A DNA stretch of 64,000 bases from Durusdinium trenchii (Eukaryota > Sar > Dinophyceae > Suessiales > Symbiodiniaceae), in the NCBI GenBank assembly GCA_963970005.1, contig CAXAMN010001403.1:1-64000 (forward strand), read 5' to 3'. The notes under the pieces are model-generated. The model worked only from the letters and a program-made list of their open reading frames with translations. It was not told where the DNA came from and did not search any database. Below, in pieces: positions 42,550 to 53,255 of this stretch. Within the stretch, counting starts at the first letter, position 1. Every line of letters begins with the position of its first letter. Made by a program: the position numbers and the translations under genes.

Positions 42550-43192
42550 ATGGCAAACGCTGTGCCGCCATGGAGAAGAGAACCACAAGAGCGATTGTCC
42601 GACATCCAACTGGAATGCCTCAACCGGCTATTGCGTGAGTCTTTGGGTCAGCCAGCGCAGCACCAACAGGCAACCTCAGCTACATCAACGGGACCTTCTG
42701 TGCAGTCAGGAGCAGCAGATGCAGGACTGGATCAGTCTGCGCATCCCCTACCGGCAACACTGTATTCATCAATCCAGCCATGTGGACCTTCACCTGCACC
42801 ATCAACGGCATCCTTTGCTGGACAACATGAAACCGCTGCAAAAAAGGATCAAGCAGCTGATGAAGCAAAGCATGAAGGCACAGCGGGGGGGCTTGGATCC
42901 TGAGAACCCTCAACCCGAAGCAGCAAGCATGGAAGTAGAAGCCCCAACAGAGGGAGCAGCTCGCGAAGCAGCTGATGAAGCAAAGCCTGAAACAACTATT
43001 ACAAGCCAGCCTGAACCAAACGCAGCTGTTGACCAGAACCGCAAGCGGTATGGACGGTGGAGCCCAGACATTACAAACCCAAAAGAGGTTGAATTGCGCC
43101 GCATAAAGGATCTAAAAAACCAAAGAGAAATCAAAAGAAAAACACTAAAGGGACTGTATAGCAAATCAAAGAAAAACCAACCAGACGCATGA
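42550..43192 (+). CDS. Unknown Ala/Gln/Glu-rich transposon protein, frameshifted
   Basis: Two overlapping frames appear to be one gene. The first (42550-42903) ends AADEAKHEGTAGGLGS. The second continues LDPENPQPEAAS and later has AAREAADEAKPE. The shared AADEAK units, coded by the same AGCAGCTGATGAAGCAAAGC sequence in the two frames, show that the protein shifts frame between them. The obvious place is the run of seven G at 42885-42891, where one G too many separates the frames. The C-terminus is strongly basic (KRYGRWSPDITNPKEVELRR, then KSKKNQPDA), as in nucleic-acid-binding proteins. It could be a homopolymer sequencing error, a real mutation or programmed frameshifting. Confidence 0.6.
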
Positions 43193-43655
43193 ATCTTGCA
43201 TTGAAAAAGGTGCTAGTATTGCTGGCTGTGCGGGTAGATAGCCAGCATTGCTGGCTGCATGTGTACTTGAACAAACCTGTAAATGCACATACATATATAT
43301 ATATATATTCAAATACAAATCTGAGAAGGACCCGCTTGGTTTCTCTTGGGGTCTGTACTATCTATATACCATTAATCCACTATAATGCTTTGCACACTGC
43401 TGCACAATAGGGTTCAGGTTTCAAAGCCGCGGTTAACAGCACATGTGCCCAAAATGACCATTAGATAGGTACAAGTAGATATATATATATATATATACAT
43501 ACGCACAAGTGCCAAATGCAAACAAAAACTCCAAAAAGCAACCAAATCTAATCACCTATTGTAGAAGTTTTTGTGGCTGGATTGCTTCCAATCATAGGTA
43601 GTGCGCGAAGCTGCCAAAGTGAACTGGCTTTGATTTGTAGTTTGGCCATCCCGCC

Positions 43656-44015
43656 ATGGACAGCCCAGCCGCTCCAGACACCTACATCATTACCTCAGAT
43701 GAGGAGACGGGGAATTGGGTGGCCACACCAATTCCAAACAGTGCTGGGGGCCGGGAGCGCTATGCTTTTGTCATCAAGAAGGAGAAAAAACTTGGCCGCA
43801 ACATCATTGATAGGCCAATCTCATCTTGGAAGGCCAGCGCGGAGTGGAAGACAGACTTTGACGCTGAAGTGAGCAACCACTGTATGCTCTGGCTGGAGTA
43901 TGTTGAGACTTCTCGTTCCAGGTCCATCAAACCACTGAGCAGGAACCACTTTGTGTATGACAAGATGATGCAGTCCGGCTGGAAGATCAAGCATGGGAAA
44001 TTCTGTATTCCCTAG
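43656..44015 (+). CDS. Unknown small transposon protein, 119 residues
   Basis: Starts at an ATG in good context (CCGCCATGG) and reads MDSPAAPDTYIITSDEETGN. The middle is basic (FVIKKEKKLGRN). It ends KHGKFCIP-stop. No known domain. It could instead be the first exon of the large protein that follows: a GT donor exists just before the stop (TTCT|GTATTC), and the sequence between here and 44588 looks intronic. It is the nearest ATG upstream of that protein. Confidence 0.5.
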   Translation: MDSPAAPDTYIITSDEETGNWVATPIPNSAGGRERYAFVIKKEKKLGRNIIDRPISSWKASAEWKTDFDAEVSNHCMLWLEYVETSRSRSIKPLSRNHFVYDKMMQSGWKIKHGKFCIP

Positions 44016-44175
44016 GTAGCTTGAGATTAAGGTACAGTAGAAGAATTAGAATAGTGATATTGTACAGCAAGGCATGTCACAATTCAAGACATTTGCGTGA
44101 AGATGGGAAAATGGAGTGTGGGCCAGCTCTATTAGTAGCGCCACGCACCCTGGGATGAGTGTAATTGTTTTTGGA

Positions 44176-44600
44176 CGAGGCCATTCAAAAAGCAATCCCA
44201 TGAATGCAGATAGAATACAGTTTAACATTCTCATGTTCTAGGTACATATATATATATATATTTATATATATATATGTAATTATTGATATTGGGCCTGGAG
44301 GTAGGTTTCATATTCTCATATGTTCATTTGGCACTCTCCATCAGCTTGGAAAGCTTCAGTCTACAATACTACGGATCTTCAGCAGGGGGTAGGCCGCTAG
44401 CAAGTAGCTTCCTAGTAGCTTGCTTCAGTAGTTCCTAGCATATATTTTTGTTTGTACATATGTATGTATGTTTTTGTACGGGGCCATTCAAAAAGCAATC
44501 TCATGAATGCAGATAGAATATGGTTTCATGATTCATATTATCATGTTCTAGGTATATATATATAGGCATATGTAAGTATTGATATAGGACCTCTTTGGGG
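44176..44600. repeat. Direct repeat pair of about 120 bases
   Basis: GGCCATTCAAAAAGCAATC...ATGAATGCAGATAGAATA followed by CATGTTCTAGGTA, an AT run, and TATTGATAT(T/A)GG occurs at about 44178-44300 and again at 44481-44590. The second copy runs straight into the first recognised exon of the OTU protein, so the repeat supplies its AG acceptor (ATATAG|GAC). Confidence 0.8.
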
Positions 44601-46431
44601 TAGAAAGCCCGCGACAGATTCTTTTGACACCGCAGGACGGTTCTCTTGGGAAATCATTGAAGTCTGTGGCAGCAAAATGCAAGGACGCATGCGCAGCAAA
44701 GGCAATGATCTCATCACTTTCCAAGATCTCCACCCAGGATGACCTACAGAACATTGCCAATGAGATGGCCAAAGAGAGCAAGGCCAACAAGGTTGTGGAA
44801 GCCGAAGATGTGACTGCGGCCTTTCTTGAACCTGAAGCATATCATGGTCCTGTACCTTTGGCAAGCCAATATTTTGTCTACCGAGGTCTAGTGCAAGCAT
44901 TGGTGGGGAGGAAAATCGTGAGTGCATCAAAGGATGTGGGCATCATGGCCGGCTCCAATGACATTGTCCATGAGGTATGCATCGCTTCCGAAGTTAAGAA
45001 CGCATTATGTCACCCGGAATTGATGGACCGCTGGACAAATCAAAACTTTGAGCTGATGGGTTTGGTCGTTTGGGATGCATGCAAAGACCATGATCATGAC
45101 AAATACAAGGAGGACATGGCATTGCTGATGTCAAAGCAGGCCAGCAAACCTTTGCTTTTGTTGATTTGTCATTCAGGTTCAGTCGAAGCTGCTTGGGAGT
45201 TCAATGCAGAGCACTGCCCCAATGGCTTTGTTCATGTGGAGTTGAACAACAAGAACAAAAACCGACGCAAGGACACTGACTTCAAGGTCTTTGCTTTGGA
45301 GAGGATAGGTGTCACATTTGATGACACTGCAAAATTCTTGGTCACTCGTGCAATCCAAGAACAGATTGCAGTGAAGCTGCAAAACGTTTCCAAGCAGTCC
45401 AACCATGACTGGCTGCCATTCAAGAAGTACAAAGTCCCTGCAGATGGATATTGTTTCTGGCACTCAGTGTTGGCAGGGCTGCAGCCAAAGACATTTCAAA
45501 GCGTTCCTAGATACCGGAATGGATTTGCAGTCAACCCACGCCAGGAAAAGCAAGAATTCTCTGCAGCAAAGGAACTCATGCAAATGGCAGCAAGTGATAT
45601 GGATGGGCGCATGTTGTTTCAGAATGGCTTCGTGGATTTGTTTCAAATCCATTCGGTTGGGCAGCAACTGAATTTGGCTATTCGCGTCACCATTGAAGAT
45701 GAGGCTGGTTGTTATACATATATACAGTGATTCATATTCTAAGTGCATCTCTTCATATACATGTAAAGAAAGACACCTCCTTGTTGAGAACTCGGAGTTT
45801 ATATTTAGAATCAACCATTGCTTGGCGCATCATGAGTTGCACATTCCCTGTACATATGTGTGACTATATACACACCTTAGAGCTTTGCGTGCGTGTACAT
45901 ATACATATATACACAAGCACCCTCTGTGCAGGCCTACAAGTGGGTCAATGAGGTGGAGACAATGCCACCAGACTTTCCAAAAGATGCGGTGCACGGAATG
46001 AATCGCACTCCCGATGTTCATCTATACTTTCAATGGCTGAGATCAGAGGACGATAAGGGCTACAGTCACTTTGATATGCTTCTACATCATCCAAATGCAG
46101 CAGCTGCAGGCCATGATATCATTCAACTGCCAGGCGCTGTAGATCATTTCAGTCACAGCACACCTTTGACACATGAGATCACTGCTTGCTCAGCAGATGA
46201 AGCAAATAAAGCAAACGCACCAAACATGTACAGGTTCTTTGATACATCCACATACAAAGGCAAAACACGGGTATTTGAGCCTATGATTGGCAAATTGAAG
46301 CCAGCAGCAGATGAAGAATCTTTCATGATCCCGGCCATTGCAGCACACATGCATAACCTCTTCCAAAAGAGCACACCACCACCAGCAGCAATCACGGAAG
46401 CACAAGCTCCAACAGATGCAGCAGCTCCTGA
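44588..46431 (+). CDS. OTU-type cysteine protease region of the transposon polyprotein
   Basis: Exons 44588-45700 and about 45934-46431 join in phase 0 through a GC-AG intron (GAG|GCTGGT...GCAG|GCC). The protein has about 300 N-terminal residues of unknown type. Then comes PADGYCFWHS, the DGxC motif of OTU deubiquitinases with the catalytic Cys, and, 140 residues on, GYSHFDMLLHHP, which fits the C-terminal catalytic His. OTU proteases cleave ubiquitin or act on viral and transposon polyproteins. There is no ATG at the start of the first exon: the frame opens just after an ATATAG acceptor, so a 5' exon is missing. The 3' end runs into a 10-N gap, and the MTase region follows in another frame, so a fusion is likely but unproven. 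Confidence 0.7.
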
Positions 46432-46441
46432 NNNNNNNNNN
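46432..46441. other. Assembly gap (10 N)
   Basis: Ten undetermined bases inside low-complexity Ala/Gln coding sequence. The reading frame differs on the two sides, so the real number of missing bases decides whether the OTU and methyltransferase parts are one protein. Confidence 0.99.
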
Positions 46442-49097
46442 TGGAGCAAAGCATGAAGCAAGCAATGCAAGCCAGCATGAACCACAAGATGGAACAAGCC
46501 ACCATGAACAAGAGCAACCAACCACTGCTGAGGAACAAAAATTGTTCAGGCTGTTTCAACGACTCTTGCAAAACAACTGTTTCCATGAGGAGCAGGGTGA
46601 CCAAAATGCGAAGACGCAGGAAGTCAAGACGGAGCCGGCATTGTTGGAGCAGGATGAGAATGACCACGATCGGGAGGAAGAACATGTTTGTGATGATAGT
46701 GGTGATGGTGACAGCCCGCATCTTGTGTTGAGACTCTCTCAGGAGGTAATGTCCTACATGATGAGCAAACAACACCGTGAAGACTCTATGATCTTGCTTT
46801 CTTGGAAGCAGAACTTACAGGACAACACTCAAGTATGCTTTGTTGATCCAGCCAAACAAAGCAAAATCATAGTTGGGGCCTTGCTTCAATCAATCACCGC
46901 TATCAATAACTTTGCCAGCCTCAGATCTCATCCTTTGTTCAAAGTGGCCGCCCCGTGTCAGAGAACAGCGTGGAGAAAGCGCGTTCTGGAAGAAAAGAAA
47001 CCTCTATATTCTTGGGTATTCACACACGTGCAAGAGTTTGACATTCCTTTGATGTTGCCGCCTTTCAGAGGAAGGAGTTCATGGGTGAAATTGGGCGAGC
47101 TAGCACGGTACCAAGATCAAGATGTGCCGGGACTGGATCTTCAAGAAACCTGCAAGTTCTTTGTCAATCGGTTGTCCTCACAAGATAGACAAAAGCTTGG
47201 AGAGCGACTTCAGTCTCTGGACGGATGTGAAGTGGTGATTGGTAGCACATGCTCTGGTACAGACATTTGTGTTAGCATCATGCAGGCTACCATGCAGAAG
47301 CTGAGCCAAATGTTTGAGGTGGACATTCGCATCCGGCATGGGTTCAGTGTGGAAATTGACCCCTTTAAACGAAACTTCATTCTGGAAGCTCACACGCCTG
47401 CTGGATCAAAGCCAGATTTTCACTTGTTCGAAGACGTGAGCATATTCAAGGATGGATCCGGCCATTGCTACACCTGCGGTCATGTTCATAATGCACCAAA
47501 CAATGTGGATATCCTTTTTGTTGGTCCATCGTGCAAGAACTTATCCAAAATGTTTGAGGACCGGCAGTCATTCCTGAAGTGCTATGAGTCGGGAGAGGGT
47601 TCTTCAGGTCACACATATCTTCATGGAGTCTTGGAGGCATCTAGAGCAACAAGCCCTGCGATGATTTTCTTTGAGAATGTCACTGGAGTCGCTGAATCGG
47701 GGAAGGTCAACGGCGTGAAGGTTGCTCCACCAATCAAGGCAAATGATTATTTGCCTTTGTGTTGGTTCTTTTTCTTCTGGGCCTTTTCGTGTGCAGATAG
47801 AATATGATTTCTAGATACGATCCATCAACTTATTTGATGTGCCTATGTGTATATATTTGTGTATATATATATATATACAATACAAAGAACATCACACAGG
47901 AACTGGCCCTGGCAGGTGATGGAAAAGGACTTGTTCGAAATGGGGTACATCCTTGAGTACAGCAAGGTTGATGCGCAGTCATATTTGCTGCCCCAGCGGC
48001 GCAACCGGGTCTATGCTTCCATTGATGTATGCGATGGTCAGGATGCAAATGACTACGCGTCCAAAATGAAACGCACGATGGATGATTTGTCATCAGACGT
48101 CCACGTACCAGACCATTTGCTCTTTGATGATTCCTTGCCGCAGGAAGCCCTTTCCACTGACAGACAAGCAACAAAGCTCAAGGAAGCTCTGGAGCTGACT
48201 CTCTTGAAATCTCAGAGCCAGAACATTTTCTTGGACTGTTCTACCAGCACCGGACGGCTTCCCGAATATGCAGTGAATGCTTTGACGTGTGTGCGACCCT
48301 GTCCTTCAATCTATTCATACAGGATGAAAAGGTTTGTGACGGTCAAGGAGATGTGGTTGGCACAAGGTCTGTTTCCTCACAATTTTGCAAACCCGACAGC
48401 GGTCGAGCAAGCTCTGACACATCTCGCTGAAGCCCAAGATTTGGCCGGAAACGCTTTCGCATCAACGTGCATGCAAGCACGAGTTCTGGCTTCGCTGGTC
48501 CATAGTCATGGGTGGGGATGCTTGGATGGTGCCCCAAGTATAAAGCCATTGGGTCAAAGAAGCCAAACGGGTGGTTTATCAGATATCGACCAAGGGGACA
48601 GTGCATGTGATGAGCAGAGCAGTTGGACAGTCGATTTAAAGCGCAAAGCTTCAGCGCTTTCCTCAGATGACATTTCTGTTGAGGAAAGCAAACTATTGAA
48701 GTTGAAGCAAGCCGAGGGACCAGTTGCTGAGGTTGAGCTGCCTGCTGGGCAGAAACGCAAGGCTGATAACATGATTGGCAGGAAACATGAAGAGCTCATT
48801 GTAGTGAAGCGAGCGCGAGGCAAGACCAATCCTGCAGCCGTGTCAGTGCCACAGTCACAGGTGCAATCAGCGCTAGTGCAGCATGAGGATGATATGAACT
48901 CAGAAGCAGATGATCAGCCTATGAAGGATCGAAAAGAGAAATTGGAGAGGCTGCGCCAAAACAATGCCAAGAAGAATAGTTTAACAGGTAGAGGCGTGCC
49001 AGGTCGTCCAAAGAGGAAGTACACCCAGGCTGCAAAGGTGGCAAGAGAAGGAAAGAAGTCTAGCATCTCCATTTGGATGAAGATGGAGCACCTGAAG
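46442..49097 (+). CDS. C5 cytosine DNA methyltransferase region
   Basis: Exons 46442-47738 and 47916-49097 are joined in phase 0 by a GC-AG intron (ATCAAG|GCAAAT...GGCAG|GTG). In order it shows: motif I VVIGSTCSGTDIC (S-adenosylmethionine site, near 47233); motif IV LFVGPSCKNLS (47515) with the catalytic Cys; motif VI FFENVTGV (47668); motif VIII LLPQRRNRVYASID (47988); a motif IX-like TVKEMWLAQGLFP; and motif X LAGNAFASTCMQARVLASLV (48440). The usual PC of motif IV is SC. About 260 residues of acidic, Gln-rich and unknown sequence precede the domain. A Lys-rich, NLS-like tail follows (AGQKRKAD, VVKRARG, GRPKRKY). It would methylate cytosine in DNA. The last codons probably splice (AAG|GACTTG, or GT at 49113) to the transposase exon at 49252 in phase 0. 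Confidence 0.88.
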
Positions 49098-49251
49098 GAC
49101 TTGGCGCTCTTCGTTTGTTTGTTATGTATGCACCTGAATTCTTGGGAAAATTGGAATTGTATATATCATTGTTTCTTAGGATTGTATATATACGCTACTA
49201 ACAAATCAGTGCAGATAGAATATGTTGGAAAGATCTTTATTTTTTGGTCAG

Positions 49252-52200
49252 GAGTATGAGAAAGTGTGTGCCGACCCTGCCATCAAGCATCCAGAGAAGC
49301 ATATCCTCACCACCCAACGAAGAGCTGGGTGTTATCAAGGCTGCTTCGCAAAGTGGAAGAGACAGCGAACGGATCAAAAGTGGGATCTCTTAGTCCAGCA
49401 TGCCCCCAAGATTGCAAGGGAACGAGCAGAGGTTCCAAACAACCTCAGAAACGTTCTTGGCATACAGACCACAAAGTGGACAGGAAGCCATCATAAGTCA
49501 TCTGATGGTCTACATGTAGTTCCTGATGTTCTTGCACGCGCGCTTGATTGCTTGGTGTTGGAGAGGCTTGATGCAGGCGAGGAGGTCACCATCAAGCTGG
49601 TTGAGAATATCCTTGTGATATTGATTGGTGTTTGGAATGAACATATCAGCGAGATTCACAATGAGGTTCAGCAAATGCTTGAAGACCTGCAGCAGTCTGA
49701 TTCTGATGGCAACAAGGAGGCCACATCATCAAATGCAGCTACCCTTGCCGAGCAAATGCTGCAAGCCCTCCAGCCATTGAATGTGAGCAAACATCCAAAG
49801 GCAATGCAGAACCTTGAATGTATCAAGTAAAGAGTTATGTTTTGTCATGATTTTTCTTTGTTGTACTGTGCATACGTTGATTTCAATTGTACTTGCGTGT
49901 ATGTATATATATATATAGTTTATATATAGTGGTATGTATATATATGTGATACAAAGGGAGAGGGAGAGAGAGAGAATCCCATCCAGGGCTACTGTGTCCA
50001 GACTGTGCAACCGTATTTGCCTGCGTGGCAGATCAGTGACCAAACAATCCAAGCACTTGGACTATTCACACCCATCTATGGAAAGCGTTCGCGATTACGT
50101 GTCCATTGCATGTGAAACAGAGCGCATTGATCCAAGATTGCTAGGCAACTTTGATCAAGTTTGGAGTGTGCATTATGAGGCTCCGCGGAGAGTAATGCAC
50201 AAGCATGAGAGCCAAGCTGGTCAGATCGTGGACAGTGACTACAGGAAACGGTCTTTGCAAAAGATCCGTGCCAGCATCAGTGAGTCCCTAGGCATGGCTG
50301 GCTGTGGACAGCAAGCTCAGGTGGTTCCCAAGGACGATTGCAAGAAAATGCAGTTGGATGCAGCTGGAAATTTGAATCCAGTCGACTACGCACGGCAAGC
50401 AAGGACGTTGACAACATTGTCTTGGGCGGATGGTGACCTTGGGCGTGCCTGGGTGACCATACAGCCAGGATCAGTGCAGAATCCTCAGTTATTGATGGAT
50501 CTCCTGGGGTTTGCTGCTTTTGCTGTGTGTGTGTTCATTATACGCGTTTGTGTGTATATATATATATAAGCCAAAGCCCATTTGGGGAAGGACACTACAA
50601 TATGTGTATATATATATGCAGCTGGTTCATAATCATGGCAAGCCAGCATTGTTGGCGGCCAGGACATAGTGTTATACATATAGAGGTTGTATATGGAGTA
50701 ATGACTTGCGTATCACATATATATATATATGCTCACTGTATTATGTCAGCGGATGTGCTTATTGTTGATTTCTTTGAGATGCATATCAGTTTAATGCAGA
50801 TAGAATATCATCAGCCCTACTCTACTCTGTGTGCGTTTTTCATGTACAGTAAGGTCTGAGAAAGTGGTGGACAGCATGAATGAGGAGCTGAAGAATACTT
50901 TGCAAATATCCACCCGCCACAACAGCCATTCACATATGTGGACAGCTGCTGACCTGGGAGAGTACTTGGAGTTCCTGGGAATTGAACTGAGGCGGAAGCG
51001 TATGAAGCACGATCTTCCAGCATCAGCTCGTGCCATGATCATGATGGACAAAGCACCACAGCATGGGAGCGCTACGTTCAAGAAGCTTAGAGAAAGATTT
51101 GAGAGCAATAACAATTGCATCCTCATTCACGGCGGCAGTGAGGAGCATGTGACCATCCCGGCAGGCAGGGTGAGTGGAACTTGCAATGTTTATGTGTATA
51201 TATATATATACACATGCATATGTTGCCCATACGAGCCTCTTGCTCCTGACATAGTTGGAAAAACATTTAAAATACAACATGCACGACAAACAAATCTATA
51301 TATATATATACAAAATTATATATATATATATATTTGCATATGTATATATATACAATACACCACATAAAAAGCTGTGCTACTTGCGATCATGTCGCGTCAG
51401 GTTGGGGGGCATGTGGTGGTCCAAATGATGGATTCCACCAGTTTTATCATGGCCTTCGACGTTCAGCAATGAGAATGAGAGCTGGCATGGGTGACAATCC
51501 CCGACTGCGGATGAAGATTGAAGAGTTATCCATTTCAGTGGATGGGAACTATCGATTTGAGTGAAGGGCTTAGTTGTGATTGAACTGATATAGGACAATT
51601 ACAAATTTGCTTTAGGTTGTGGAGCTATGCGTGTGCGTATACATGTACAGTAGTATAATATATATATATATATGTGTGTCTGCGGGTTGTGTATACATAA
51701 CCAGACATGGTGTGAAGCTAGTTCGCTTAGTATGGTAAGGTGCACATACTGTCACTGGTGGATCAATTTATATTCTATGTGCACCTGTACAGCCAAGGCT
51801 GTCTCAAGAAGGAAGCCTCCGCTGTGATGCGTGGGCGTTGCGGATGCTCAGGGAGTACCAGGGTGGGAAGATCATAATGTGGAGTTGGCTGAGTCGCGGC
51901 TTCACCACAATGTCACAGCTAGCAACCTGGCACTTTGATGGAGACATTCAGGCCGCTAAAAAGGCTATGGAGCGCACGCCAGATCGCATGAATGACTTGT
52001 ACCATCTGGATGAAATTCCAGACCCTTCCGATGAGGTTGGTGATGCCCAGGAATCTGCACTTGTTGCAGCAGCGGAGTCTAAGACTCTTGAAGGAGAGTC
52101 ATGCACCTTCTGGACCATTTCAGATGGAGTTTCAGAACCGATTCCTCTACCTGATTGGTTCCAGCTACCGATTGACAACATCCTTTTGACATGGAAGCGT

Positions 52201-53255
52201 GAGCATGAAATTTGGGAGAGACGAAAGGCTGCTCGCTTGATACGCGGAAAGGATTCTTTGCCTCCCAAGTCTCAAAGATCCTATGATCAGTGGAAAGCAG
52301 AAGAAACTAGGGTCTTGGTGCTGGACAAGAAGAGAAAGGCTGTTGTTACCAATGTGGCACGGAAGAACTTGCAGACCCTCAAGAAGACTTGCCTGCTCCT
52401 GATGGTGCATCCTGCCACAGATCCACAAGATCTTTGGATTCAGGCCGGTGATGGCAAGCAATGGTTGCTCAAGCTCATGAAGGGTCAGGCTATTCCTGAT
52501 GCACCATTACCGATGGAAGTGGATCACTTTCCAGGCATGTTCTGTTTTATTTGTTTGCTTGTACGGACAGGATGTATCTCTAAATGATGTGCGTATATAT
52601 AGTGAGAGAGAGAGAGAGAGCTCTTTGTCAGTGTATATTCTATCTGCAGTGTTTTGTATGATTCTGAAGTCTTTGTTCATGAAGAGGTGAGCTGCCTGCA
52701 GCTGGAGTCATGGACGTCGAAGCGGCTGCAAGCCACGATGAGTTTGATGACCATGATGAGAATGAAGCGGCAGAGAGGCACCAACTAGAGCAAGCAGGAG
52801 CGATGGTTGAAGCACATGATTGTTCTGAGTCTGAAGAACTTGATCAAGCATTGCATAGCGGCTGGATGTTTGTCAAAGACACTGACTCAGAAGATGATGA
52901 GAATGAGCTGGAGCCATCAGCCTCCAAAGACATGAAGATCACTCGTGCGAGGGTTTCCGAACAACGGGAAGAATATCAGGAACTACAGAAGCTTGGCTTG
53001 GTTGAGCGACCTCCAGGTTGCGCCATCGGGGTCCATCCAAGTGGACAAGTATGGAGGGCCCGCGCTTCAGAAGGAACCTTTCATGGCCGGCGCTTTGGTG
53101 GCTCCTCTGGACGCACGCCACGACAGGCGTTGCTCCGGGTGATTGAGCTCATGCTGTTAGATCACTTGGCTCTATCACCAAAGGATAGGCTTGCTAAAGG
53201 TCAGCTTCAAAGGGTTCGTGAGGCTCGATCTGCTGAGTTGCCCCACAAGGATTAG
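49252..53255 (+). CDS. DDE-superfamily transposase, six exons
   Basis: Exons are 49252 to about 49815, about 49976-50487, 50854-51164, 51401-51560, 51798-52534 and 52702-53255. Four joins are phase-checked: CA|G, G|GT, GA|G and G|CT, with GT, GC, GT and GC donors. The pogo/CENP-B-like DDE core is visible: first Asp in LLGNFDQVW (50153), second in AMIMMDKAPQHG (51047), third in CGGPNDGFHQFYHGLRRS (51427). A KWKRQRTDQKWD stretch and an HTH-like SRLCNRICLRGRSVTK precede it. After the core come a region with Trp motifs (IIMWSWLSRGF), an acidic part and a last domain, CAIGVHPSGQVWRARASEG, then GRTPRQALLRVIEL, resembling AP2/integrase-type DNA-binding folds. The join between the first two exons is unclear because of a (GA)n run. 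It ends at TAG. Confidence 0.8.

Noticed and set aside
44624..44626. TTG as the start of the OTU protein
   Set aside because: No ATG in frame here; the frame opens after an AG acceptor, so a missing upstream exon is more likely than a non-ATG start.
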